Positions 33,214 through 45,749 are shown, counted from the stretch's first letter. The stretch is 64,000 nt of DNA from Actinernus sp. WN-2022 (GCA_030867875.1 JAOWCC010001634.1:137660365-137724364); one strand, 5' to 3'. The notes: a model not told the origin generated them from the letters alone. Numbers and translations are program-made.

Positions 33214-33504
33214 ATGGCGGCAAAGCTAAAGACAGGTGCGGAGAAAAACTCCAACTTCTGTTGGACAGACAAATAATTACCGCTTCTGCTATCTGTAATT
33301 ATCGATTACAAGGCGGAAAGTCATCTCTGGGTCTAGATTGGGCTACCGTTAAAACTAAATATGACGATATTTGTTGACCAATTTATCGAGCGATATCCCA
33401 AGATCAAATATGACGATGACTCAATGAATAACATGAATGCAGAAGGTTTTCCGAACAAGGAAACGTTAAGTGTTTTTACAAAGGACAGAATTATAGCAAA
33501 ATAA
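33214..33504 (+). pseudogene. Myb/SANT-like fragment of a Harbinger element
   Basis: ATG at 33214 opens a frame reading NSNFCWTDKQIITASAICNY ... GLDWATVKTKYDDIC, then a stop. The neighbouring frame continues at once with FVDQFIERYPKIKYDDDS to about 33504. W-T/S-D-x-(E/Q)-(I/V) followed by a spaced D-W-x(3)-K-x-KY is the first-helix/third-helix pattern of Myb/SANT or trihelix-like domains that accompany Harbinger transposases. One frameshift near 33373 has killed it. Confidence 0.5.
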
Positions 33505-33692
33505 ACATAAGGTTATGTCATTTTTAAATAAGGAGATTTTGCAATAGTTTTACCTTTTTTTAATAGCCCTACTCCACAATATAATTTGTAAAGTTATTTA
33601 TGGGTTGTAAATAGTAATATTATATTATACTTAGTCTTAGCTGGGGAATATCCCTCGAATGGTGCCTTGGGTGCTTTGGGATATTCTCATCT

Positions 33693-33767
33693 CCGTTTTT
33701 TTTTCTTTCCTTTTTCCTTTCCTTTTTCCTTTCCTTTTTCCTTTCCTTTTTCCTTTCCTTTTTCCTG
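33693..33767. repeat. 12-bp pyrimidine microsatellite (CCTTTTTCCTTT)
   Basis: About five units of CCTTTTTCCTTT in the interior of the Harbinger-like element. Confidence 0.85.
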
Positions 33768-33773
33768 CCCATA

Positions 33774-34076
33774 TTATAAACTTGTAGTATTATAGTATTT
33801 GTTATAACGGAGTAAACTTAATAAATATAAATAAATAAATAAAAATCGTATCCAAAATCTCCTCTTATTTCTTGTACGGTGATGCGGTGTGCATTTTCTG
33901 TTAACTGCATGAGAACTGCCCGAGTTTAACATAAGTATACATCTTCGTCTCCTTGTTCGATAAATTGTCGTTTTCAGCGCCATTTGCAGCAGATTAACCT
34001 GCATCAAACCCGTTAAACCTAAAACCAAGGCAAGCATAGCAACCGCTAATTGGGATCTCATATTTTTCCTTGTCAA
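33774..34076 (-). pseudogene. Possible Harbinger nuclease N-terminal remnant
   Basis: A 100-codon frame convergent with the Myb-like relic, with a basic block (RTRRRRCILM) and RNKRRFWIRF just before low-complexity sequence takes over. Harbinger-type transposases often start with an Arg-rich segment followed by RRFW-x-R. Catalytic DDE residues are absent, so the assignment rests on this short motif and on position inside the TIR element. Confidence 0.35.
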
Positions 34077-34587
34077 GCCGTCCTCTTTTGATTAAAATAC
34101 AGCTGAAATTATATAATAACTCGAACTGTAGAAGCTAGTTTGCCAGGCCAAATTTAACTTGGTCCCAAGCCTAAACTGCGCAGTCGGTACAAAATTAAAC
34201 CGGTCAAAGTGTTTATACGATATCGGCACAATTTGTAACCGGTACAGGACAGAAACTGTACCTGCTTTTTTTAGGTCTGAAACTTGTACGGTTAGGCGGT
34301 CTAAAATTCGTCCGGATAGCAGGTATCAGTGTAAACGAAAGGCCTAACCGTACGAATTTTGATACGGACCCACATTCGGCCGGTACTGTGTAACCGTAGC
34401 CTAAGTTTCCCGCGGACGCAGATAAATGTATGGGAAACTGAAAACACGATTGCACGCTTCCTAGCGTGAACAATCAGTCAATCTTTTACCTGGTATCTTA
34501 AGTTTGCAGATACGATAGTGAATATTTCAGAAATTCGATCTTCACCTATCTTCGGTTTTCATCTATAGACCCTAACACCAATACGTT

Positions 34588-34672
34588 AAATTCCAATTCG
34601 ATATGTGGTTTAGCCGGGTCCGGACTTTGATCGGCCCCTATAGTTATTTCTGTTCCCGAGTTAAAATTCAGC
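34588..34672 (+). repeat. Dispersed ~90-bp repeat, copy 1
   Basis: Shares TAAATTCCAATTCGAT(A/C)TGTG, TTAGCCGGG and CTTTGATC(G/A)GCCCC with 43103-43185 (same strand) and, inverted, with 62295-62390. Non-coding; class unknown. Confidence 0.65.
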
Positions 34673-35105
34673 GTTCGATCAGCCATTAAAATCGCAATTT
34701 TAACAAAAAGTCAGTGTGAGGGAAAGAGGTTCGAAAAAAACAGCGGAAACGACCCTAGAAGAGCTCAGAGGTATGAATAACCACAACTGAAACATTGTTG
34801 GGTGAAGTAGTGTATTCATACATGTCTAACATACATGTTTTGGAAGAATTTATAATATGAACTATTCTAGCGATATTTATAAGCGTATAAATACACAAAT
34901 CATGAGATTGGGCTACCTGTGGTGACACTCCGAAGAAAATTAAATGTCAGATTTAAATCTAATCTATTTTAGCGGAGCTCTGTACACATAGAAAATCAAC
35001 AAGAGAGAAAAGAGAACAACAATAGAAAAATATATTTATGGGCTACTGCTAGGCAAGTCAAAAACATTCACACTGCGTGTGTTGTGTAGACTTGAACCTG
35101 GCTAT
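34673..35105. other. Gene-free stretch
   Basis: No gene and no recognisable element. Confidence 0.5.
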
Positions 35106-35111
35106 AAGTGT

Positions 35112-35648
35112 CAAGGGCACCCAACGAAGTTTTCGGTTAAAAAGCTGTTCGGGAGGGTAAGTTAGCCTAAAACTTTCGGATTTGAAAAAATTGTCCCTAG
35201 AAAATTGTTTTCTGAAATACTGGCTAGAACATTTGTTTTCAATCCCTAGAAAATTTTAGAAGAAAGGGGAGACTAAAAGGTTTCCCCTAAAAATTCGTAC
35301 GTCCCAATTCGTCTGATCAATAGAGTCAGAACAACACATTTTCATTCCCTAAGAATTGCCTAAAGGAAAATAGAATCCCTAAAAAATTCGTACCTCCACA
35401 AAACTTTGCAACATGAAGTTACTTGGGCTAGAAAATTCTTCTTATATTCGAGACTACTAACAAATTCGTAGGCCGGGAATATTTTGCCATAGTATTTTCG
35501 GTTGACGCGATTTCCACCTAGAAAATCCGAACAGCTAATAGCTTTCTAGAATACGTCAAAAGACATAGTAGGCGCCTTAAAATGGCTAGATAAGCTGTAG
35601 ACAACTGGTTTCAAACGAATTTCAAAAAGTACTCGTTGGGTGCCCTTG
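35112..35648. mobile_element. MITE with CAAGGGCACCCAACGA TIRs and 6-bp TSD
   Basis: CAAGGGCACCCAACGA at the left; TCGTTGGGTGCCCTTG at the right (exact 16-bp TIRs). Perfect 6-bp duplications AAGTGT flank it (35106-35111, 35649-35654). The 537-bp interior is built from diverged CCCTA(G/A)AAAATT words in both orientations, giving it a repetitive texture without an ORF. Which superfamily is responsible is unclear. Confidence 0.8.
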
Positions 35649-35654
35649 AAGTGT

Positions 35655-36565
35655 GAACAATTAATTCAGAAATAATAGCTTTTACACGATTTAAGAATCG
35701 TAGCACCAGAGTAATATAGTAGTCAAGATCTCTTTAGGTAAATTATCTGTCGATCATTTTATCATTTGTAATTGTGCAATAAAAATAGAAAGTTCCGGAT
35801 ACACTTAACATGCATGCTGACGTCACCAAACTTCAAAGCAGGGTTGGCCTTTAGCGTTATCGGACTAAAAGATAAGCGGTTGGTGATAAACGACCTTTGG
35901 TGAAACGAATAAAACTCACGGCTTGCGGCATATGAAGCGGGTGTAACAATGTAGCCATATACTATCTACAAAATGTTATCCACTCCATCTTGGAAAGATC
36001 AAGGCTCTAATTTCAAGATACCAACGTTTCGGGCCGCCAAGAGAGGTGCATGTTTATGAAAAGTGATATCAATAATTTAATAGCTTTGCCAGCCTCGAAA
36101 CCACGGAAAGCCCGTTATTGAAGAGTTTGACAATAGGAGTAAAGCTAAGCGTGTTTTGGAAGTATAAAAAATGTCGGATTAAGGCCTAGAGGGGAAAGCC
36201 GGTCAACGTTTCTGGCGCCAAGAGAGGTGCATGTTTGTGAAGAAAAGTCCATCAATAATAATTTATCAATCCGCATGCTTTAATGTATTCAAAATTCGTA
36301 TTGTTCATTTCTACATGTTTAATTTATAGCTTGAAAAAGTGCACCAAAATGAACCAACCCTTGAATACAGATATGACGGCCTTGCAGTTAAAAAAACATT
36401 AAATAACCCGTGACTGTAAAATGATAAGGTGACACTTGACATTTATGCTTTCTTTCCAGATCTCCAATCCCAGGTTTGTAAACCTGGCTACTTCCAATTG
36501 TTAGACTCTTTTTACTCCGTGTTGGCAACATTTTTTCTTTCTGCATTCCTTAAATTGAAGAAACA
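35655..36565. other. Gene-free stretch with a short duplication
   Basis: CAACGTTTC(G/T)GG(C/-)...CCAAGAGAGGTGCATGTTT occurs at about 36022 and again at about 36206, a direct duplication of about 70 bp. No gene. Confidence 0.5.
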
Positions 36566-36570
36566 CTAAA

Positions 36571-36699
36571 GCCTGGTTTCAGTTCCATATAGTCTTGCCT
36601 TGTTTTTTGTTGTGGAGATAGGATCAGTTCTATCTGAGAAACACGGAGACTGGCAAGAAAAGGCAAATGAATGTTTACGGCTATATGGAAGCCAGGGTT
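36571..36699. mobile_element. Small MITE, arms TTCCATATAG
   Basis: GCCTGGTTTCAGTTCCATAT(AG) at the left and CTATATGGAAGCCAGGGTT at the right form imperfect inverted arms around about 85 bp. No ORF. A relation to the hairpin at 50061-50170, which also ends its arms in TTCCATATAG, is possible. Confidence 0.5.
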
Positions 36700-36872
36700 A
36701 ACTACAACGTGCCTCAATACTCATCTCCCGCTCATTACCGTGGCTTCTCAGATCAGTCACTCCGTATTTTCATAATTGGCTGTTTAATTTAACATAGCCA
36801 TTCACTCTTAAAAAATAATCCCTTACAAGACATCAAAATGAAGACCGCGAATTAAACGTCAAGCATTTTGGA

Positions 36873-37001
36873 CACGGTACTTCTAACTTGGGCACGGTAC
36901 TTCTAACTTGGGCACGGTACTTCTGACTTGGGCACGGTACTTCTAACTTGGGCACGGTACTTCTAACTTGGGCACGGTACTTCTAACTTGGGCACGGTAC
37001 T
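36873..37001. repeat. 20-bp satellite (CACGGTACTTCTAACTTGGG)
   Basis: Six full units and one partial, with only one internal substitution. The 120 bases that follow carry diverged GTACC(C/G) words (CGTACCCAGAAC, GCCGTACCCAAAAT), suggesting a larger worn array. A related unit is at the window start (32-52, inverted). Confidence 0.9.
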
Positions 37002-37139
37002 ACAAACAGGCGGGCCGACAAGGTCTCAGAAACCTAGATTTTATATGGACACGCGTACCCAGAACATTTCCATTCACCCCGGTACGACGGCACGACAAAA
37101 ATGAGGGATACCGTACCGATGTTTGACAGGCGAGCCTAA

Positions 37140-38728
37140 AATGTAGGAGTGCCGTACCCAAAATACCGGACAGGTTTTAAGCAAAAGAGATTGAGTCTAA
37201 AAGCATTTATGCTGACTTTCTTCAAAGAAAAACAAAATCCTATTGATTCACATATACCATTTAACATATTTTATTTTCTCGATAAAGAGTTAAAAAACTA
37301 ATGCTGCATTCTAAGTGATGCTTAAGATTTTCAATATCGTGGACTGAATAATTAGCAGTCTCATATTAAAACAAACCTGTCACGATGTCGGTAAAGTTTA
37401 ATTATTACACCCATCATGTAAAAGTATAGCCGGTATATTTGATGCTCTATGGATTTTTTAAATAGGCAAAGGTATATTAATAATTGCCTTCAAAATGCAA
37501 CATTATTTGTGGTTTAGCCGAGACGGTGCCATAATCATCGTCATTTCTGTTAATCACTAGCTACTTGCATTTTTTCCCGATTCATCGGGAACTGGAGATA
37601 ACAGATTTTTTGTTGCACTTCTTTTGGTAATTCTAAAGTCCAAATAAGAATAAGTCCCTGTAGGCTGTACATATAAGGAAACGGAAACATATTAAAGCTA
37701 CCTAGATTATCGATTACAGCTTTTAGAGCACATCAAATGTTACTGAAGTCAGAATATTGTTTGAATCAAAATATAGATCTATAAAGAACGAATAATTTCT
37801 CCTGGCATTGATAGGTGCATTTGTGGTTAAGAACATGATGTATATTTTTCCTTCCTTTCAATGAAAGTACGAAATAAATACAGAGTCAGATGAAACATAT
37901 ATAGACCTGATGGTCGCGCTAAATGAGGTGATTTCAACGGGTGTGTGAGAAACGATTTTAACTTTAGAAACAGTATCCGATTTAACCTCAGTATAGAATC
38001 TAAACTCCCTACAAGCAACAACAGCATGTAGCTTACAGAAGGGCCATGACATATCATCGGTAAATAATAAAAGTATGTTTGTGTATAAATGAGCATAATT
38101 ATGATGCCAAGTGGCAAGTCATATAAGGAGAAAACTGTGAAGGACAAAAACATCAATGTCGTATTAGTTAAATGAAGAAAAAGGCGTCGAGCTTACTAAA
38201 TACTGATTAAACTCCACATTTTCGGTACTTATCAAACTGACCTGACCATGAAGTTGCCAGAACACGCGAAACGTTCGAGAATCAAGAAATCACTCAGTCC
38301 GCAGCGCGCCGGCCAATCGACTAACAACACGAGAACTGATTATCCTCCGTACTATGCTGAAGGAAACATAAAATATAATTTGTACTGAGTATGAAATAAT
38401 GTATTTTTTATGATAGCTTGAAAATCAATTGTATGTTTCATTGGGTTTTTAATTGCAGTTATTAGACATTTCGGATTATTAATAACAACAAAATAATTGC
38501 TAACTTATGGTCTATATATACCAGTTATAGCTGGTATATTACTGCTCGTGATTGCATATAGTCAGCTAGTTCTTACGAAAGTGATCGATTTTATTTCATA
38601 CGGCGGGGATCTACATTCGGTAGCAATTATAAATAAATGCACAATAATTAATTAATCATTATTTTCCTTTGCCGACATTAGTTGGCTTACTACGACGTGC
38701 AACATACCACGAGTTATTTTCAAAGTAA
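37140..38728. other. Gene-free stretch
   Basis: A 109-codon minus frame (37827-38156) is hydrophobic but matches nothing I know. No repeat resolved. Confidence 0.5.
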
Positions 38729-39000
38729 GGTCGAGTATACTTTTCTACTGAGTCTAGTAATTTGGTGATAATGATTGTTCGTCAAGTGGCTGAAAAACAC
38801 CACACGGCCGCACGTTTAGAACAGCTGGATCTGTGAATTACACACAAATCAGTTACATACACCGACTAAGGCAATAACATGAGGTCGACCATACTTTTCT
38901 ACTGAGTCTATACGGTCTTCGTAGTTTTTCTGTGAGCGGCTGAAAAACACCGTCGATCACAGGATCTATGAATTACACACGATTATAAATCCGACATCCA
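38729..39000. repeat. Direct duplication, ~150-bp units
   Basis: Unit 1 from 38729 and unit 2 from 38883 share ATACTTTTCTACTGAGTCTA, GGCTGAAAAACACC and GGATCT(G/A)TGAATTACACAC in the same order. Confidence 0.7.
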
Positions 39001-42000
39001 ACTAAGCATGGGTAATTATAACACGAAGTAGAATTTTTGCTTTAACCATTGTGCGACAATTGGGCTTTTCAAGTCAACAGAATGTATCCTCTTAGTGGGA
39101 AACAAAGATCTTTGAATCAAATCTCCGGGAATAAATACATTCACCAAACTGACTGAGTATACAGCATTGCACTTCGAAATCAATGCGGCTCCTCTGATAC
39201 TGAGGCGACTTCTCGCTTAGTTCATAAACCAGTAAAATGCAAAAGACGAACAGCATACTGTAAGCGAGCTACTAACATTATATTAGTTCTCACAAAAGTA
39301 TATTTTAGAAATATAAACTATAAGTCCCAAGCTTTAATACCTATAGAAAACACTTGACATTTAAACGTATTTCACTCATGATTATGGCACCATGAAGCAG
39401 GGGAATATTTTTACCATTGTATAAGTTCGTAAAATCTTACCTTGTTCGACTGCGTCCTTAGTAGCTGGCAGCATGGGAATTGTAACACCAAACACACTTG
39501 GTTAATCTCAGGTTAAAAGACATTAATGGGTGGCTCTTACTTAAATTCCGACCACTAACTTCCTTTATGGTTCTTTCCTATCGCATCGCCTTACATCCGC
39601 CAGTCAGCAACTAGTGCAGGGCGTAATTGATTATTTCTGTTCAACCCCGACGTCATAATACAGCAGTTACAGTAGCCTCAAGAAAGTATAACTTGAATCA
39701 GATTGTAATACAAAAACTAGTAGTCTACCGCCTTGGGCGGAGACTAAATAATGTATATAATTATTGAACCATCTTTTAAGTCAGCATGCAATCTTGAATC
39801 TATCCAACGTGTAACGCATGCGCGCTCAGGGGCACAGTCAAGACGAAAGACGAAAACAACTACTCAGTATGCAGTATGTTTTCCAGGTATATACTGGAGA
39901 AAATTTGAGACCATTTTTATGAAGGACTGGATGAGAAATACTGCTTTAAAAAGAAATTAAAAGCAGTATTAGAGCAACTTCATTTCGGTTAACCGTGTAA
40001 CCGAAATCAAGTTCAGTTCTAGAATAGTTTTTGTGATCCACTTTAATCTTTGCCATCCTCTATTGAAGAGTATAAAAAGCACATCAGGATATTCACATGA
40101 TATTTCTCTTCTATCTCAGGGTGGTATTTTGTAGTTTTGGTAGAAATTGACAGTGTCCCTTCATTTAAGTGATCTTTGTTTACGGTTCCTTCACAAAATC
40201 CGTAGTTTAATTTACCACCGTTGCCAAGAACTATTGTGGGCCGTTACTAGTCACTACTTCATGCAGTACTAAACCAGTATACGAATTCAATATATTTATT
40301 TAAACGTATTGCGCCTATTAGATATATCATATGTATCCTTATTTATGATACAAAATGATTATCTCCGAACAGCTTTCTACCCCTGCATTGCAAACCATCT
40401 TGAAATCGAAACCATATATGTTTCTTTCCGGTTTTAGACTCCTAAAGGTCTGAATCGTTTTGTCTAAAGTTGCAACTGTACTTAACCTCCGTCTAAGTTT
40501 TACAATAGACAAAAGTTTCTCATTGAAGACGGGGTTTTATCAGTTAAAAGAATCAAAAGTCCGGTCATTACGCTAATTGGTTTTAATGGCACAACTACGT
40601 AAACAATTTATAGGCCCAGCTCTAGAGCTGCTCCATGATGGCGAACAAACTGACCTACTACAGGAAATACTCAACCACAAATATTCATATGCAGTAACCA
40701 CATTGTTAACAATGGTGGGAAAAAGCGGATGAACTTTAAATCAAAAGAAAAGAGAACTAGTAATTGTCTTAGGAACGTGACCGCTTAAATTTTAGATCCC
40801 ATAAAAATAAGACAAATTCACACCGTATGTAAACAAATTGTTTTAATAAAGAAAACATAAACATATTTTAGTTTGTTAGAAGAAAACAAAGAATACGCAA
40901 ACAAATCTGATTCAGTGCTTGGTTGGAAGTGTGACTGAACCAAAGTTTTCAAGTGGCTTATGCAGCCAAGTTTGTTAATAAGCTAGAGGGACCATCTACT
41001 AAAGACCCGATGCACACGAGAAGCACTTGGGCCACGTGCACGCCACTTCTAACGTAGCTTGGGCGCGGAAGAATACCTTCGGCACCCTGCGCATACCCAG
41101 AACCTCATATGTTGTCATATAATTGGATGTTATCGTGCCACCAAACGCATTACCAAACGCATTTCGAAAAAAAATCAGTATTACTTGGAAGAACACATGT
41201 TAGATACTATGTACTTTAAGTTTTGAAGGCTACTTAAAGTTTCCACATGAACGAAATTAATGAAACTTGGCCCATTTGGTTCTACAATTTTAATAACAAA
41301 ATGCATTTTTCCATAGAGTTACCCATATAATTAATTTTATCAGTCAATATTATCGGCCTTCAATCTGCATGATTAGCTAATGGATACATCATAGGGCTTT
41401 ATATATTAGACTGAACTGTTTGAAGTTATTTCACAACGTGTAATTTTATATTTCCAATTAAGCTAAAAGCTCAAGGGACAGTGACCTCCCGTGAGCATAA
41501 CACTACGCGATGACTAATTACGTCAGATATTAACGCAGAGGGTTTTAATTACAATTGCTGACATTTCCAATCCACACCGAGACGAGAGATCGAGAAAAGA
41601 AGTTAGAAGGGCCACTGGCCGTCAGAATCGCATTTTGAAATCAAGAAAACACGTCAAACCGGCCGGGGGACCATTTAATTGATAAGCCAATGAAAATTGC
41701 CGTTACATCCTAATGAGTAGATTATCCAATCAGAGCCGAGGTTCAAATTCTTAACTTAACTACAAGGAAATAATACGACTAATTAAACAAAACATGAAAC
41801 TTGAAAACTTGTAGAATTTTACTACCATTTCATCTCGCAAAATCACTACAGATCGATAGCTCCTCCATAGGCATAGACACCTCTGTCAGTAAAATGTTTC
41901 CGAGTTCTCCCTTTACGGAAAATTAAATATTTCTGTGCTTGTACACCGACTCACGGATCTTGACTGGATTCTTGCTGGTTTGATTAACTCGAGAGTACAT

Positions 42001-43095
42001 GTACAAATCTTCGGCTAGATTGCCGTCGATCCCCATGTCAGTTACATGCATCAAAACTTCTCTCACAAATTTTAGGGCCGGTATTATATTGACTTGCTGT
42101 CCGTAGGAGAATCAAGTACACAGAATGGAAAAATAAAAAGATTGACGCTTTTTCCGGCAACAACAACTTACCCGGTGGTCACGGCACATGACAGCCGTTG
42201 AGAACAAAATATTCCTTGGCCCAATAGCAAAATGCCTTGCAGTTGACGTAACGATGGCAATGTAAAAAAGGTAAGTGAGCTGACTGGTTGGTGGCGAAAT
42301 ACCTCGACACGAAAAAAATAATAAGAACACTTGCAACTGAAACTTGCAACTGAAACTTGCAACTGAAGCCCGAGTAATTACCCGGCGGGAGTGTGCCGCC
42401 CAGGTCCAAAATTCAATGAACTTTCCATACTGTTTTCAGACCTCGATGACTGGAAAATCCGTATTGACATTTTCTTCCTGGTTTGTTCTCTTTCTCTATT
42501 TATTTTGAAGAACAAAGTCAAAACATATCAAAGTCATTGCGGGTGAACTGACTTCAGGTAGAGCTCATATAACGCACACGAAAACACACGGTTTTGGGAG
42601 CCATTTCCCCTTTTTTTAGCGAAATCAATAAAGCAATTGATAATGAACTTCTTCTTACCCTCGAGTCTAAGTTATTTTCTTATTTAAACATATTTACTCT
42701 CTGCATTTGCTCCAAAAGCCTAAGGCTTATCGAGGGAGCTCATACAGAAAAATACAAGTATAAGGGCAGTTTCAGACACATGAAAGGGAACATTATAAAA
42801 TTACAATTTTATTAGGTTTAGAAAACAAAAAGAGAAAAATGAATAAAGTATTGAAATTTGATATTGAAGATTTCTACTTTTTTAGACTTCAAGGCCAGGA
42901 GCCATTATCGGCGGAGCGTCCAGCTCCAATACTACAGCGGTGATGCAGCGTTTTTACAGACCGGGTTATTTTTATAACGGTTTCCCGCGAGTTCGGTTCC
43001 GCTAGTTCAAATGATTAATGATATTGCAGCAATGTTGGTTGACCAAGCAAGAGAAGCTAACGGAGCGCCTCCTCCCCCTGCGGCGCTTGACCAGC
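39001..43095. other. Gene-free stretch
   Basis: 4 kb with no supported gene. 42525-42680 repeats 5222-5390. 42330-42366 has three copies of AACTTGCAACTGA. Open frames of 65-76 codons overlap on the same strand at 42112-42409 and carry no motif. Confidence 0.5.
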
Positions 43096-43102
43096 ATTGC
43101 TA

Positions 43103-43185
43103 AATTCCAATTCGATCTGTGGATTAGCCGGGGCCTGGCTTTGATCAGCCCCCATGGTTGTTTTCAGGTCTCGTTAGAAATTCAG
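43103..43185 (+). repeat. Dispersed ~90-bp repeat, copy 2
   Basis: CTAAATTCCAATTCGATCTG, then GATTAGCCGGGGCCTGGCTT and TGATCAGCCCCCATGG; see copies at 34588 and 62295. Confidence 0.65.
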
Positions 43186-43819
43186 AGTTCAGAGTTCACT
43201 CAAACAGTTGGGACCTGTGCAGCCCCCCGATACTAATTTGCTTCCGCCATGCCTGCAACATGCCGCAATAAGACCGAACGATGAGAAATCAAATTTTAAA
43301 ATAACCCGGTTTGGGAAAACGCTGCATCACGAATGTGATGGCAGATGGACGCTTCGGTTCCTACTTAAACTTCATTTCAAGTCGTACAGTTTGCACTGAT
43401 ATAAAACTAATTGACCAAAAAGGAAAACGAAAGAAAGACAGTCTAACAACTATATGCACTAACTGCCTGAACATAAAACTAAAAAAAATAACAAAACAAT
43501 TGAGCTAATTAAATATATTGAAGCTTAAATTAATCATAAATTATTTCCCCAAATTTTTTTTCTTAAAATGAAAACAAGCTATAAGTTTTGCTTCATGGGA
43601 AAGTATTGCTCTCAAATCGGCTACGTTCGAAATCTTAATGAAATCAACTGTCCAGAGAAACCTTGCTTGCCATTGCTGGCCACGGTGGGCACAAACGACC
43701 ATAAAAACGGCATCAGTTCTATATTTTAAAAAGTTTTCAATGCAGACGATTGAATTTTGGTAGAAGGATGTAGAATCGCAAAAGGAATATAACCTGATTT
43801 TTTAAGCTATGTTACAACC

Positions 43820-44555
43820 ATCGTGACGTCACAATGACGTCATTTATCCATTTGTAATACGTTTCTTGCAACTGTTCATTATCTCTAAAAACGAAATGTC
43901 GTATATTGTTAAAATCTACTCGTGATGAGAATGAAGGAATCGAAAACCCGATGTCGATTGGTTAAGGAAATCAAAAGTTATAAAAGTTTGAATTTTGTCC
44001 ATTTTCCCGCCAAATTTGGCGGGAAATAAACAACACAAAAGCATTTATGAAAACATCGCTACATTCAATTTTTAGAGTTGTAAATATTGTTGCATGACAT
44101 TTTGTCCAATCATAAAACACGTTGGTGGCTAAAATCGTATGTTTTTTGAATTTTGATTTTTTGTCCATAACCGGCTTAAAATTGAAGTCATATTTTCGGC
44201 AACGTCATTATGACGTCATACTTTTTTATACATGCCCTTAGAAAAAAATCGTTTGAGTGATTTTCGAGTTTTAGTGATGAAATGCGCTAGTCTGGCACTC
44301 AAAACCCACATTATTTTCTTTGCTTGATTTTTTAACAATAGGCAGCCTTATTTAGGTATGACACCTGACGTCACTAAATATGACGTCATAGCAACAGTCA
44401 TTCCTCTATAACTTTTGCTATCATAGTCGTAGAACGTTCAAATTTGCGCCAAAGGAATGTGTGTCATGAAGGCCCTTTGATGGTGTAGTCTGTTTGTAAC
44501 ATCTATTAAAGGGGGAATTTTACCAAAAAAGGAGGCATCACTTATGACGTCACAA
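43820..44555. promoter_or_regulatory. Cluster of CRE octamers TGACGTCA
   Basis: Six perfect TGACGTCA palindromes: 43824, 43835, 44211, 44366, 44381 and 44545. TGACGTCA is the CREB/ATF full-site consensus. Two pairs are spaced 11 and 15 bp start to start. No gene start is evident nearby, and single octamers also occur in MITEs elsewhere in the window, so this may be a repeat property and not an enhancer. Confidence 0.4.
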
Positions 44556-44894
44556 CAACGTCATCATACTAACATAAAACACCTAAAATATGTAGTTTCA
44601 TTTTGTTAACAAGTCACCAACATTTCTTCAAATTGAGACTATAAGTAAAGAAATGGTGTTAATTTTAATTATTTGTCCACGCTCACTGATGCCGATTTTG
44701 ACGTATTTTATGTCCGACGTGCCGGCTTTCACTTGACGTCGTAGCCGCCATGTTGGTGCCCTTAAACAATAGATTCCTCGTTAGCTTCTTTTGTTGGGAC
44801 CCAACATGACCGCCATGCCCGTTGTCATTTGAATCTCTGGGAATTGAGTGAAAACCAGCAATTGGAAATAAATTAGTGAATTTAATAAGAACGC

Positions 44895-45175
44895 GGCCTG
44901 ACTGGTTAGCTCAGTTGGTAGAGCACGGCCTAGAGTGCGAGGTGGACGCAAAAGACTGAAAAGAGCCTGTTGTGTTATTTCAAGAAAGAGTACGGGATTG
45001 TCTCCCGACACAATAGCCTGGTATTCTGAGGTACTAACAATCACTTATGATTGTAAACTGCACGGCAGCACATTGCGCCACAATAGCAGTCTGTACCACA
45101 ACAAAAAAAAATTTGTGAAGCGCATTTGAATATATTCATATATAATTAATTTTGCGCTATATAAATGAATATATT
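44895..45175 (+). mobile_element. tRNA-derived SINE-like sequence
   Basis: A near-perfect pol III A-box (TTAGCTCAGTTGGTAGAGC, 44906-44924) follows CTGACTGG as in a tRNA 5' half. A clear B-box is not present at the expected distance. The tail ends TTTTGCGCTATATAAATGAA, a GCGCTATATAAAT type of 3' end seen in metazoan SINEs. Best read as a SINE whose tRNA head is interrupted or decayed. Confidence 0.4.
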
Positions 45176-45745
45176 TCTTTACCTTTCGATACTGATCATA
45201 GATGTAATAGCTAAGTAAGAACAGAGTCTTAAGGCAATAAAGAAGAACTATTGCCTTGATATTGACTTAATATATACATTATAAATTATGTAAACCTAGC
45301 TAATGAGTTACACTTAAGGGTCACTTCAGAGGTTACGGACTTTTTGTCTACTTGCCCCAAATAGTCGTGCTGTTGAAATGCGTCGTCTACGTTGCTGGAA
45401 CAAAGAAATATTTCCCTTTGCTGAGTAATCGTCTTGTCGCTTCGAAGTCCTGAGACTAAAAACTTTCACTCCTCGCAATCCGGTTATGAAGAGTGTATGA
45501 ATAATTTATGATTTCGGTCACTGGATCTGCGGTACTAAAGAGTCCATTAAAACGTCTTGTGGCAAGTTGGTGATATCGATAATGGCTTGTAATTAAAGCA
45601 AAAAAATAGGCGGCTGATAAAACTTCCGCGTACCCCCTCGATCGTTCAGTTTAATTTTACACGCACCATAAACCGGCTCTGAGTTACATTTTCGAGACCC
45701 CCAAATGTCTCTTCATCCACTCCCTTGCTCTGCCAAAGAGCAGAC
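45176..45745. other. Gene-free stretch
   Basis: No gene and no recognisable element. Confidence 0.5.
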
Positions 45746-45749
45746 TTCG

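Larger units (their letters stand above)
32894..34540. mobile_element. Internally deleted Harbinger-like TIR element
   Basis: Long imperfect inverted repeats (about 32894-33080 and 34370-34540; shared GCGTGCAATCGTGTTTTCAG and CTGCAAACTTAAGA) enclose about 1.3 kb. An inner boundary is also plausible: GGCTACGGTCACACAGTACC at 33052 and its complement ending about 34397. Two convergent coding relics fit the two-gene layout of PIF/Harbinger (Myb/SANT-like protein plus nuclease): a plus-strand DNA-binding-like fragment (33214-33504) and a minus-strand fragment (33774-34076). Most of the nuclease is missing, so the copy is non-autonomous. Confidence 0.6.

Noticed and set aside
33774..34076. Membrane protein (hydrophobic N-terminus)
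   Set aside because: Inside a TIR element, followed by an Arg-rich RRFW motif and low-complexity sequence; more likely a transposase relic.
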